From Euzebya tangerina (GTDB lineage: Bacteria > Actinomycetota > Nitriliruptoria > Euzebyales > Euzebyaceae), in NCBI RefSeq assembly GCF_003074135.1, contig NZ_PPDK01000001.1:930001-994000 (forward strand): a stretch of 64,000 bases of DNA, read 5' to 3'. Positions 37,426 through 46,700 of this stretch are shown here, in pieces. Both the position numbers and the translations under genes were made by a program. A model generated the notes under the pieces. It saw only the letters and a list, made by a program, of their open reading frames with translations. It made no database searches and was not told the origin of the DNA. How positions within the stretch are numbered: position 1 is the first letter of the stretch; every line of letters starts with the position of its first letter.

Positions 37426-38690
37426 GACGGAGGGTGCTCCTCACCGACGGCGTGATCCGCCGCACATTGGCGGCGACTCGGGACCTCGATCGCAACGGGA
37501 TCGCCACGACGGTGGCGGAGTCCACCCGGATGAACATCTCGTTCTTCTCCCGTCACTGCGACCGTCGCCTCTTGCACCCGTCGGTTCGGACTGATCCAGA
37601 CGGGTTCCTCGAGGTCCTCGAGCACCACCTCGCGCGGAACCACCACGACTGCCTCATCCCGATGGAGCAGGACACCCTCGACCTGATCCTCGACTCGCGG
37701 GACCGCGTCGAGGCGCACACCGTGCTGCCCTGGCCCGACGCAGCGACCTACAGCGTGTTCCGCGACAAGGCCCAGACCATCGCCCTGGCCGAGCGCATCG
37801 GTGTCCCGCACCCGCGCACGGTCCAGCCGTCGAGTCCGGCCCGGGTGTCCGCCGAAACCGCGCACCTGCGCATGCCGGTCGTCATCAAGCCCCGTAGGAA
37901 TTGGGCGTCTCGGGGGTTGCGGTGGACCGCGGATCGAGCCGAACTCCCGGCCCTGTACGCCGAGGTCCACAGCCGCTACACCGATCCGCTGGTGCAGGAG
38001 ATGATCCCACCCGGCCCGCAGTTCCACGTCGGTGCGCTGCGGTCGGCCTCCGGCCGCTTCATCGCCACGACCGCCATGCACGAGTTGCGGCACTACCCCG
38101 CCACGTTCGGCGTCGGGGTCTCGACGGTCCAACGATCCGTCGACCGGCCCGACCTCGTCGACCTGACCTGTCAGCTCCTCGATGCGGTCGACTGGGTCGG
38201 GGTTGCCGGCGTCGACTTCCTCATCGACCCGCGGGATGGCACACCGGTCCTGATGGAGGTGAACCCACGGTTCTGGGGTCCACTCCAGGCTCCGATCCAC
38301 GCCGGGGTGTCGTTCCCCACGCTGCTGGTCGACCTCGTCACCGGACGGGAGCCCACGGTCCTGCCGACCCCGCGGACGGGTGTCGTGACCCGCTGCCTGC
38401 TGCCGTATGACCTGCTGCACTTCGTGACCAACCCCGACCGCCTCCAGATGGACCCGAGCTTCTTCCACCACGACGCAAACACCCACTTCGACGTCCTGTC
38501 CCACCGCGACCCACTTCCGGCGCTCGGATTCGCCCTGACGCTCCTGCGCTACGGGTTGGACCCGGACGCCTGGCGGTTCCTGGCGCACTCCGAGACGGTC
38601 AGTCGGTCGCTCGGGCGACTCCGAAGACGGGCCGTGCACGACCGCGAAACAGCCGGGCATGAAACAGCCGGACATGGTGCAGCGGCATGA
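37422..38690 (+). CDS. ATP-grasp ligase (carboxylate-amine ligase family)
   Basis: A 422-residue ATP-grasp protein. The pre-grasp domain begins RRVLLTDGVIRRTLAATRDLDRNG; the grasp core has a lysine in PVVIKPRRNW, the segment DPLVQEMIPPG, and metal ligands in GVDFLIDPRDGTPVLMEVNPRFWG. These enzymes join a carboxylate to an amine through an acyl phosphate. A short repeat DRETAGHETAGHG ends the protein. Next to two acyltransferases and a flippase, it may make an amide-linked substituent on a glycan. It overlaps both neighbours by 4 bases. Confidence 0.85.
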   Translation: MRRRVLLTDGVIRRTLAATRDLDRNGIATTVAESTRMNISFFSRHCDRRLLHPSVRTDPDGFLEVLEHHLARNHHDCLIPMEQDTLDLILDSRDRVEAHTVLPWPDAATYSVFRDKAQTIALAERIGVPHPRTVQPSSPARVSAETAHLRMPVVIKPRRNWASRGLRWTADRAELPALYAEVHSRYTDPLVQEMIPPGPQFHVGALRSASGRFIATTAMHELRHYPATFGVGVSTVQRSVDRPDLVDLTCQLLDAVDWVGVAGVDFLIDPRDGTPVLMEVNPRFWGPLQAPIHAGVSFPTLLVDLVTGREPTVLPTPRTGVVTRCLLPYDLLHFVTNPDRLQMDPSFFHHDANTHFDVLSHRDPLPALGFALTLLRYGLDPDAWRFLAHSETVSRSLGRLRRRAVHDRETAGHETAGHGAAA

Positions 38691-39424
38691 GTGCCCCCAC
38701 CGCACACCGCGAGACCCGCGGGGACACCACGGCCGACCTTCTCCGCAGCAACGCGGTGGCCCTCGTGTCCACCGTCCTGGCGGTGGCTCTGGCCGCCGTC
38801 GTGCTGTTCGTGTTGCCACAGGAGCGCGAGGTCAGGAGCCTCGGGATCTTCATCTTCAAGCTGCTGCCGTTCGTCTTCGCCGCAACGGCGATCGCGACGG
38901 TCGACCGTGCTGTGATCGACCGGTTTGCGGTCAAGGCGCTGCTCCTGGTTGCTGCCTACCTCGGGTTCTTCCTGTACCTGGTGCCGAAGATCACGTTCAA
39001 CCGCGAGAGCTTCGAGGACCTGTACGCGATCCTGCTGATCACCGCTCCCTACGTGATCCTGACCCTGGTGCTCGCCTACCGGCTGGGCGGCGGACCCCCG
39101 GGCAAGACCTTCCGCCTCGCCATCGCGCTGCTGCTGCTGATGATCTCCGGCCTGGAGGACCTCGCCTACTTCACCGTCAACGACGACCCGTCGTGGCCCG
39201 ACCCCTTCCCCGAGACGTGGGACTGGGTCTCCCACATCACCGTCCGCATCGGACGTGCGCCGACCCGCGAGGACATCATCGTCGTGGCGAGTCTGCACGT
39301 CGTGGCCGCACTGGCGGTGCTGTTCCTGCCCTTCGATCGGATGTGGCGCGCACTGCGTCGTCGTGTCGGGTTGGACCGCGATGCCGCCGCTGCTGATGCA
39401 GACGAGCCGGTCGGATCAGCGTGA
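38687..39424 (+). CDS. Multi-pass membrane protein of unknown function
   Basis: A 245-residue protein with about six hydrophobic helices (for example AVALVSTVLAVALAAVVLFVL, ALLLVAAYLGFFLYLV, YAILLITAPYVILTLVLAY, IIVVASLHVVAALAVLFL) and an extramembrane segment ENRESFEDL/DLAYFTVNDDPSWPDPFPETWDWV. No family is recognised. ATG 38687 overlaps the ATP-grasp stop (ATGA), so it belongs to the same operon. Its 3' end overlaps that of the convergent nucleotidyltransferase gene by 9 bp. Confidence 0.75.
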   Translation: MSAPTAHRETRGDTTADLLRSNAVALVSTVLAVALAAVVLFVLPQEREVRSLGIFIFKLLPFVFAATAIATVDRAVIDRFAVKALLLVAAYLGFFLYLVPKITFNRESFEDLYAILLITAPYVILTLVLAYRLGGGPPGKTFRLAIALLLLMISGLEDLAYFTVNDDPSWPDPFPETWDWVSHITVRIGRAPTREDIIVVASLHVVAALAVLFLPFDRMWRALRRRVGLDRDAAAADADEPVGSA

Positions 39425-40201
39425 TCGAGAGCTGCGCGCCAAGCCCACGGCAGCCGCAGGCGGATCGGTCGTGAAGTTGGCCACCTGCTCGGGTGTGCCG
39501 AGCATGCCGACATCTTCCAGCGCGAGCCTCGAGATCCGAACGGCTGCGCCATCGGCAATCAGCTGGTTGTACAGCGGAGCCACGTAGCGCTCACCCTTCT
39601 CCTCGCGGTCGGGAACTTCGTAGTAGGACTCGTAGGCCGCCATGTAGCGGGCCGCGCTGTCGAACCAGTACAGGCCGATGGTCGCGTGATCGGAGATGCG
39701 CACCTTCTCGCGCAGCTCGACGACGTCGCCATCGGCGTTGGTGCGGGCGAAGGACCAGCCCTCGCCAGGCGCAGGAAAGCACGGAATCCACCCGCCGCAC
39801 ACCTCGGGCGTGGGCGGATCGAGGACGGCGGGGTCGACGAAGGTGTCGATATTGTAGATCACCAGCGGTGCCTGCGCGACCGCGAGCTCGGCGAGGAGCA
39901 GCGCGGTGGTCGCCTGGCCGTCGGTCTCCTCGTCGAGTGTGAGGACGTCGATAGCGGCGATGCCCAGGGCGTCGGCTCGTTCGCCGATGAACGCCGCCGC
40001 ACCGACGCCGCTCCGTGCGGCGAAGCAGAAGCGCCAGCCGGCCAGCCTGAACACCTCGAGGCTCCGCATCGACCAGTCGAACAGCGGGGCGCCGAGCGCC
40101 TCGATCTCGTACTTCGGGCGGTCGTACCCAGCTTGGCGAAAGCGACTGCCGCGGCCCGCCATGGTGATCGCCACCGTCCCCACCGTCTGCGTTCGGCTCA
40201 C
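39416..40201 (-). CDS. Nucleotidyltransferase (NTP-transferase fold)
   Basis: A 261-residue protein with the sugar- or alcohol-phosphate nucleotidyltransferase opening VAITMAGRGSRFRQAGYDRPKYEI (GxGxRF plus lysine), and IYNIDTFVDPAV as the likely metal-binding Asp region. The long upstream frame is not conserved; GTG 40201 is chosen and overlaps the kinase stop by 4 bases. Together with the kinase it could phosphorylate and then nucleotide-activate a small molecule, the logic of LicA/LicC choline activation. The substrate is unknown. Confidence 0.78.
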   Translation of the reverse strand: MSRTQTVGTVAITMAGRGSRFRQAGYDRPKYEIEALGAPLFDWSMRSLEVFRLAGWRFCFAARSGVGAAAFIGERADALGIAAIDVLTLDEETDGQATTALLLAELAVAQAPLVIYNIDTFVDPAVLDPPTPEVCGGWIPCFPAPGEGWSFARTNADGDVVELREKVRISDHATIGLYWFDSAARYMAAYESYYEVPDREEKGERYVAPLYNQLIADGAAVRISRLALEDVGMLGTPEQVANFTTDPPAAAVGLARSSRSR

Positions 40202-41679
40202 CGGTGCCCCCTGGTCACCGCATGGCCCTCCAGTTCCTGGAGGATGTCCCGGGCGATGAGGACGTAGCCCAGCAGCTTGCGCGGGTGCTCGCGATGGAGG
40301 GGAAGCATGGAGAGGAACAGCGACGCCTCGACCGCCCGGACCTGGTCGTAGTCCCAGCCGTGACGATCCAGCCGCGCGCGGTACGCCTTGTGCATCCACG
40401 GAGGGGGGCCTCCCCGGTGCAGCTGCAGGTCCAGTCCAAGCCCGTCGTCGACCTCGACGGAGTACAGCCCGTTGTTGACGAAGTCATACCCGCCGCACAC
40501 GGAGTGGGAGAACTTCGCCAGGTCGTAGAGCGGATGCAGCAGCGCGTCCTCGCGCACCACGGCCCCACGCGGGTCGATCAACCGCATCAGGCCGATGCGC
40601 TCCTCGAACAGGATGTTGGAGAGGCAGGGGTCCCCGTGGCTGAACGTCAGCCGATCGGCATAGCTGTCGTCCAGCGCCGACTCGACCAGCCGGGTTGCGC
40701 GGTCCGCGAGCGAGGACAAGCCACCGGGCACGCCGGCGACGGCCAGGACCGATTCCAGCTGAGCAGCCTCGGGCATCTCGAAGAAGTCCCCCAGACGACG
40801 GTGCATCTTGTCGAGGATCTGGTTGCGGCCGGCGTCCCGTACCGCGGGTCGACCAACCACGTCGGCGTCTCGGCTGTCGAGGTAGTCGAAGAACTGATCG
40901 AGCAGCTGGTCGAAGGCGTCCTCGGAGAGGCGGCCCAACACGAACTGCAGGGCCGCATCCGGGACTCGCACGTACTCCATCCGGTAGGAGGCCGTCCCGC
41001 TGGACTCCTCGAAGTCGAACGTCGGCAGGAGGAAGCGGCGCATCCGAGGTGGGGCCAGCGTGAAGAAGCCGTGCTCGGCGCGCATCTTCGCAACGTCCTG
41101 CGACCGCTTGACGAGAATGCCGGCGTCGACGGTCAGCCGGTTCGAGGCGCGCGGCTCGGTGGCGCCGGCGAGGAAGGCACGCAGGGCCTCGGGTCGGCGC
41201 AGATCGACGAAGGTGACATCGTGGGATGCCGTCGGCGATGTCTCAGCCAGGCGGAGGACCTCGGAGCGGCGTTCGCGGCGGTCTCGGGTGGCCAGCAGCG
41301 CCACCATGTCGCGGGCCGGCAGGACCATGGGGGCGTCGTCATCCAGCAGGGGCGCGAGGAAGGTGGGTTCGACGGCGTAGCGCATCTTCTTGATGAGGAA
41401 GTCGAGCCTCGAGACGTCGAGCGGTGCGGCGACCAGTGGCAGCCGGAGCCACGATGTCCCCCCGCGGGCGGACTCGATGCGGCGGATGAGACGGTCGGCG
41501 TCCTCGTCGGACCGGAGCACGGTCACCTCGTCCGCCGAGGCGGCCGCCGCGGTCACCTCATCGCGGTACCGCTGTCGGCGCCTGAGGAGATCGCCGAAGT
41601 GGATGTCGCCCACCAGGCGGCGTACCTCTGGCGGGGGTACTTCGCGGTCGTCGAGGATGACGTGCAGTTCGGCGCTCAT
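40198..41679 (-). CDS. Two-part protein with C-terminal APH/choline-kinase-like domain
   Basis: A 493-residue protein. The C-terminal half has the aminoglycoside-phosphotransferase catalytic loop SHGDPCLSNILFE (HGD...N) and the metal-binding IDPRG, with a helical C-terminus. The N-terminal 180 residues match nothing recognised. Such kinases phosphorylate small alcohols or sugars. Overlaps on both sides (4 bp) tie it to the nucleotidyltransferase and the integral membrane protein, so the three act together. Confidence 0.72.
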   Translation of the reverse strand: MSAELHVILDDREVPPPEVRRLVGDIHFGDLLRRRQRYRDEVTAAAASADEVTVLRSDEDADRLIRRIESARGGTSWLRLPLVAAPLDVSRLDFLIKKMRYAVEPTFLAPLLDDDAPMVLPARDMVALLATRDRRERRSEVLRLAETSPTASHDVTFVDLRRPEALRAFLAGATEPRASNRLTVDAGILVKRSQDVAKMRAEHGFFTLAPPRMRRFLLPTFDFEESSGTASYRMEYVRVPDAALQFVLGRLSEDAFDQLLDQFFDYLDSRDADVVGRPAVRDAGRNQILDKMHRRLGDFFEMPEAAQLESVLAVAGVPGGLSSLADRATRLVESALDDSYADRLTFSHGDPCLSNILFEERIGLMRLIDPRGAVVREDALLHPLYDLAKFSHSVCGGYDFVNNGLYSVEVDDGLGLDLQLHRGGPPPWMHKAYRARLDRHGWDYDQVRAVEASLFLSMLPLHREHPRKLLGYVLIARDILQELEGHAVTRGHR

Positions 41680-42647
41680 CGGGAGGTCATCCTCATTCGG
41701 GCGAGTGCGGGTGGGCGTCGAGGCTCCTCACCGCGACGGAGCAGGTAGAGCCCGGTCACGACAGGCCACGGGGTCAGGACGGCGAGTAGGGCGATCGCGA
41801 AGGAGATCCGAACGGCTGGAGCCCCCGCCACGCCCCCTAGGTAGGCGACCTGGCGTTGCCCGAGTAGCAGGAGCGAGTCGGTGACACCACCACCCCCCGC
41901 AGCGACGATCACCAGCCAGCAGAACGTGAACTCGAGCAGCCATATCAGCAGCGAGAGGACGCACAGTTCCGGTCCGCGCCGACGTGCCACCTCGGCGCCG
42001 TGCACCACGACCTGTCTGACGGTGTCGATCGACCGCAGGACCGAGAGGGTGTGGGCGCTGTTGTGGTTGAGGAGCACGTATCGCTGGACGTCGCCGAGGA
42101 GGCGCGGACCGACGAAGACCACGGTCAGGGGCACGATCGCAGCGAGGGCGATGAGGACGCCGAAGAGGGCTGGCGCGGCGTCCTGAGCCAGCAGCACCAG
42201 CAAGACCGGTACCAGGAAGAGCGAGTCGAACATGCGGTCGAGCAGCAGCACCACGACGGCGTAGATGGCCGTCCCACCCAGTCGCCACAGCTCGTGGAAG
42301 CGCAAGAGCTCACCAGACTTGAAGGGCAGGACCAGGGACGGGGGTGTGGTCACCAGGTGCACGGTTGCGGCAGTCCGACCCGACACCCCGAGCATGTCCA
42401 CCGACAGCGCCGCCAGTCGCATGGCACGCAGCACGTGGCTGAGGAGGTAGAGAAGGCCGGAGGCGAGGACGGCTCCGACGGAGATCCGCGTGGCCACCGG
42501 CCCGAGGAACACCGCAGCGGTCACCGCGAGCAGGCTGGCGACGACGACCGCTCCGATGCGCCACCGCCGTGTCATGACCGGGCCTGGCCGGAGGTCGGTG
42601 TCGTGACCGTGCTCCCCCCGGCTCTCCGGCCGCCTCACCCGCTCCAT
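41676..42647 (-). CDS. LPG-synthase-TM/AglD-like integral membrane protein
   Basis: A 323-residue protein with seven or more hydrophobic helices and the pattern LPFKSGELLRFHELWRLGG with LLLDRMFDSLFLVPVLL, typical of the lysylphosphatidylglycerol-synthase transmembrane/flippase-like family (formerly UPF0104), found in glycolipid and glycan loci. The start may be 42647 (overlapping the GT2 gene by 13 bases) or the internal ATG 42575 (MTRRWRIG). Likely function: flipping or handling a lipid-linked intermediate. Confidence 0.78.
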   Translation of the reverse strand: MERVRRPESRGEHGHDTDLRPGPVMTRRWRIGAVVVASLLAVTAAVFLGPVATRISVGAVLASGLLYLLSHVLRAMRLAALSVDMLGVSGRTAATVHLVTTPPSLVLPFKSGELLRFHELWRLGGTAIYAVVVLLLDRMFDSLFLVPVLLVLLAQDAAPALFGVLIALAAIVPLTVVFVGPRLLGDVQRYVLLNHNSAHTLSVLRSIDTVRQVVVHGAEVARRRGPELCVLSLLIWLLEFTFCWLVIVAAGGGGVTDSLLLLGQRQVAYLGGVAGAPAVRISFAIALLAVLTPWPVVTGLYLLRRGEEPRRPPALARMRMTSR

Positions 42648-43429
42648 CGGCTGAACTCGGTGGCCGGGTAGCTCGCCCTGGGCCGCTCGCGGTGCTCGGC
42701 CTGGAAGAACCCTCGTCGGTCTGCCAGCCGGCGCCCCAGCAGGGCGAGCATCTTCAGTCCCATGCGGCCGAGCCTCGCGTTGGACACCTGGTCCTCCTCG
42801 CGCCAGGTGAGCGGGAAGAACGCCAGGCGCTCGTTCCGCGCCGCGAGCGCCAGGATCAGGTAGTAGTTGAAGGTCAGGTCGTCGGCGAAGCGACGGTGGA
42901 ACCCGTCGGCGAACCGGTCGACGCCGAAGAGGTTCAGCCCCGAGCCGAGGTCGTGCAGCCGCCTGCCCGAGACGGCCGAGAAGATCCAGTTGAAGAGGTG
43001 GTTGGCCAGGGTCCTGACGGTGGAGTAGTTCTCCAGCTGCGAACCGGGCAGGAACCGTGCGCCCAGCAGGAAGTCGACGTCCTCGTGGGCACCGGCCTCG
43101 AGCATGGGGACGAGGTCGGTGATCGAGCCTTGGTCGTCACCGTGCAGGACGACGAGGTGGTCGTAGTCGTTCGCCATCGCGAACTCGATCGCCACCTTGT
43201 GGGAGCCGCCGAGCCCATAGTTCTCGTCGTTCTGCAGGATCACCCGGGTCGGCACCGGCGCGTCGGCCAGCGCGGCGGCGGCTGCCTCGACCGTGCCGTC
43301 GGTCGAGCGGTTGTCGATGCAGACGATCGCATCGACCCAGGGCTTGACTGCCGGGTTGTCGAACTGCGCGACGACACGGGGTATCTGTGGAGCGCAGTTG
43401 TACATGGGGATGAATACGAGGAGGCTCAC
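42635..43429 (-). CDS. Family 2 glycosyltransferase
   Basis: A 264-residue GT2 enzyme: LLVFIPMYNCAPQIPRVVAQF, NRSTDGTVEAA, and the metal-binding HGDDQGSITDL (DxD-like), then LGARFLPGS. It resembles the DPM1-like polyprenyl-phosphate sugar transferases. GTG 43429 starts a four-gene minus-strand operon with the membrane protein, the kinase and the nucleotidyltransferase. Its sugar is unknown. Confidence 0.85.
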   Translation of the reverse strand: MSLLVFIPMYNCAPQIPRVVAQFDNPAVKPWVDAIVCIDNRSTDGTVEAAAAALADAPVPTRVILQNDENYGLGGSHKVAIEFAMANDYDHLVVLHGDDQGSITDLVPMLEAGAHEDVDFLLGARFLPGSQLENYSTVRTLANHLFNWIFSAVSGRRLHDLGSGLNLFGVDRFADGFHRRFADDLTFNYYLILALAARNERLAFFPLTWREEDQVSNARLGRMGLKMLALLGRRLADRRGFFQAEHRERPRASYPATEFSRWSG

Positions 43430-43714
43430 TCCCGTTGCTTCTCCGATGTCGAACGATGGCGGCGGCGATGCACCCGACGGGCCCCATGAACGCAGACACG
43501 AGAGCGCGTGTCAACGTGGGCCGTGCCTGCGATCGGTCAGTGGATGATTCGCCGCTCGGCCAGGCGGGGAGAGCCGGAGTGCGCGGTGGCCGACTCGGTC
43601 CGACGATCCACGGCCGACTCCGCTCTCGGGAGCAGCAGTGGGTCGGACGGAGAGGAGGGGCAGGCCACCTCGCGCGACGCGGCGGCCAGGATCACCCAAC
43701 GCCGAACCAGCTGA
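43430..43714. other. 285-bp gap between the glycan operon and the large secreted-protein gene
   Basis: No credible gene, repeat or promoter motif is seen. It must hold the promoter of the minus-strand GT2 operon and the 3' end of the upstream large gene's transcript. Confidence 0.4.
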
Positions 43715-46700
43715 TCAGCAGCCTGTGCCCGACACCCGGTCCGAGAGATCGTCTACGACCGAGTCCGAGACCGCGTCCGATCCGCCATACGTGAACCACC
43801 CGGCCACGTCCGACTCACTGCAGACGTAGGCCGCCACGTCTGGATCCAACGCGTCATCCGGCGTCAGCAGCAACGGCCCGTACAGCCGTGCCATGTGCGG
43901 ACCGCCCGTGAGGGCATCGGCGAACACGCTCGACCGGGCCAGCCCGACGACACCCGGGTCGACGAACCAGCGCTCGGCGACGGCCACCGAGGTGCCCTCG
44001 CGTGACGCCCCAGCTACCGCCTCTGCCGAGGGGTAGGCCGCGACCGCCAACGCACCGACCGCGGCGACCTGCGCCCCCGGATGTGCAGCCAGCCAGGCGT
44101 CCGTCGCCGGATGCGGCTGATCGGCCGCCGAGAGCAGGATGGCGCCGTCGTGCACACCGGCTGCGGGGCCGGCCGCCAGCGCGGCGGCGAAGTCGTCATG
44201 GGTCGCGAGCATCACAACCCGTGGTCCGTCCAGCGCATCGGCGACCGCGACCGCTGTCTCGAACCGGGTGGGCCCGGCGAACCGCTCCACCGGATGGCCC
44301 ATGTCGGCCACGATCTGCGCGACGCCATCGGACACCACATCGGTTCCGCCCAGCACGAACACCGGCCGTCCGCGCGGCAGCACACGGGCGATCTCCTCAG
44401 CCGTCGCCGGGTGCAGCGTGTCGGCCTGCGTCAGCAGGATCGGGGCGCCCTCCTGGACCGCCAGCGACGTCCCGGCGACCGCGTCGGGGAACTTGTCGGC
44501 CGTGGCGAGCACCACGGCACCCGCGCCGCCGTCGGGGAAGTCTGCGCGAGAGATCTCCACCGCGGTCTCCACCCGGGATGGGCCCTCCAGGCGCTCACTG
44601 CCGACGACGAGGATGTCGTCGAAGCCCTGGTCCTGGCCGCCGACGTTGCCGGCGGTGTCGCGGAACTCCACGTACACCGTCGCGACCGAACCCGGACGCA
44701 CGGCGCCCACATCCCACTCGGGAACAACCGTCCGGAACGGCTGCCACGGCTCATCGCTCAGGTCGACGTCGTTGCCGATCCGCATCTCGATCGCGCCAGG
44801 TGCGTCACCGGGCACGGCCCGGTCCTCCTCGTCGTGGGTGTGGCCGGGCAGCCGATCGTTCACCTCCAGATCCAGCCGGACTGTGGTATCCCGGGTCGAC
44901 GCCGCGCCACCGTCGATCACGACCGAGCCAACCGGCGCGAACGGGTCGTCGCTCACGGTCGCCTGACCGGTCAGCACCACGGCTCCGGGGAGCGGCGCCC
45001 CGCCGCCCTCGGGCACGAACCACGGATGGATGCGGCACTGCCACTGCTCACCATCGGATACATCGCCGATGTGGTGGGACCGACCCGTCAGGCCGCTGGC
45101 CACCTGGACGAACGGGGCGCCGTCCACGCTGCACCACAGGTCCACGGTGTCCAGCTCACCTCGTGACGTGCTGCCCCACGCGACGTGGAGGAGCGGCAGA
45201 CCGTCGCCGTCCAGCTCGGCGGCCAGCCAGGCACTGGTCAGGGGCCCCACCGAGTCGTCGTCGGGATCGCGAGGGTCGCGGTCGGGGCGCGGCGTGCAGG
45301 TCGCGGGGTCGACCTCGGCATCGTCGCGGTCACCGCCACCGTCGGTGTCGGAGGTGTCCGGGTGGGTGCCGGCGTCGAACTCGCAGCCGCTCGGGATCCC
45401 GTCGCCATCAGGGTCGCCGGTCGGGTCGGTCGGGTCGGTCGGGTCCAAGCCATGGTCGACCTCCCAGGGGTCGGGCAGCCCGTCGTCGTCCTCGTCGGGT
45501 GTGCGTTCGGCGCTGAATGAGCCCTGGTCCTCCCGACGGTTGCCATCCGTGTGGCCCACGACGTTCACGAGGTAGGAGCCAGAGGTGTCGGGGCTGTCGA
45601 ACGCTGCCCCCGTCTGGTAGCTCCTGGCGTAGATGCCGTCGTCAGCCAGCCCGTCGCCGTGGTCCCCGTCGTCGAACAGGGTCATCTCGGTGGTCGGTCC
45701 ATCGGGGGCGGCCACGGTCGCGACGACCTCCGCACTGGTCACCGGCCCATCCACGTCGACGAAGCTCGCCCGGACGGTGACCTCATCACCGTTGCCGATG
45801 TCAGCGGGGAAGGGCAGCAGGTCCAAGGCGAGGTCGGTCCGGGCGCTGGCGTTGACCACCAGTTCCTGACCGATGTCGACGGCGGTCAGTCGCCAGGTGC
45901 CCGGCTGCGGGTCCTGGACCTCCCAGACCTCGGCGATGCCTTGGCTTGAGATCCGACGGGCGGTGCCAACTGCAGGGCTGCCGCTGGGGTCCACCAACTG
46001 CGTGATGGGCCCGCCGTCCGAGGCCTCCTGCCAGGAGGTCGCCACCAGCAGCACATCGCTGGAGGGGTCCACCTCGATGGGCAGTCCCGCGGAGGCGCCG
46101 AGGCCGGTCACGTCGTCCACGGCCAGGTCGCTACCGCCGATGATGAAGCCGTCCATCGGGCCATCCAGCCGCAGGGTGCCGACCCGGTCGCCGGCACCGG
46201 GCACGAGGATGACCTCGACCTCGACGCCACCGATGGTCTGGCCGTCCAGGTCGGCCACACGATCCGTCACCACGCGCTGGTCGTTGATTTCCAGCTGCAC
46301 GGTGGAGCCGGCGTCGACGAACACCAGGCGGCCGCCGCAGAGATCCTGCTCGAAGTCGAAGGCGGCGTTGAGTCCGAGTGTGGCCAGCAGCGGTGAGGCT
46401 TCGCCCGGCCCGTTGGACGGGCGGATCTCCAGCGAGCCGTTCTCCGAGGTGTCGCCGGCGTTGAACGGCGAGCCGGCGACGGAAACACCGCCGGAAGTGA
46501 ACGATTCGCCGACGCTGTAGACCTCCAGCTCCTCACGATCGCTGAAGTCGGCGATCGCCAGCGGTGTGGTGCACTCGCCGAAGCCGTTGCCGGCCACGCT
46601 GAGCAGCCGCTCACGACCGGCGGCCTCGGTCAGCGCACGGTCGTAGACCCGGCCGACGTGATTCTCCCAGCCGACCTCTCCACCACCCACGATGCCCTCG

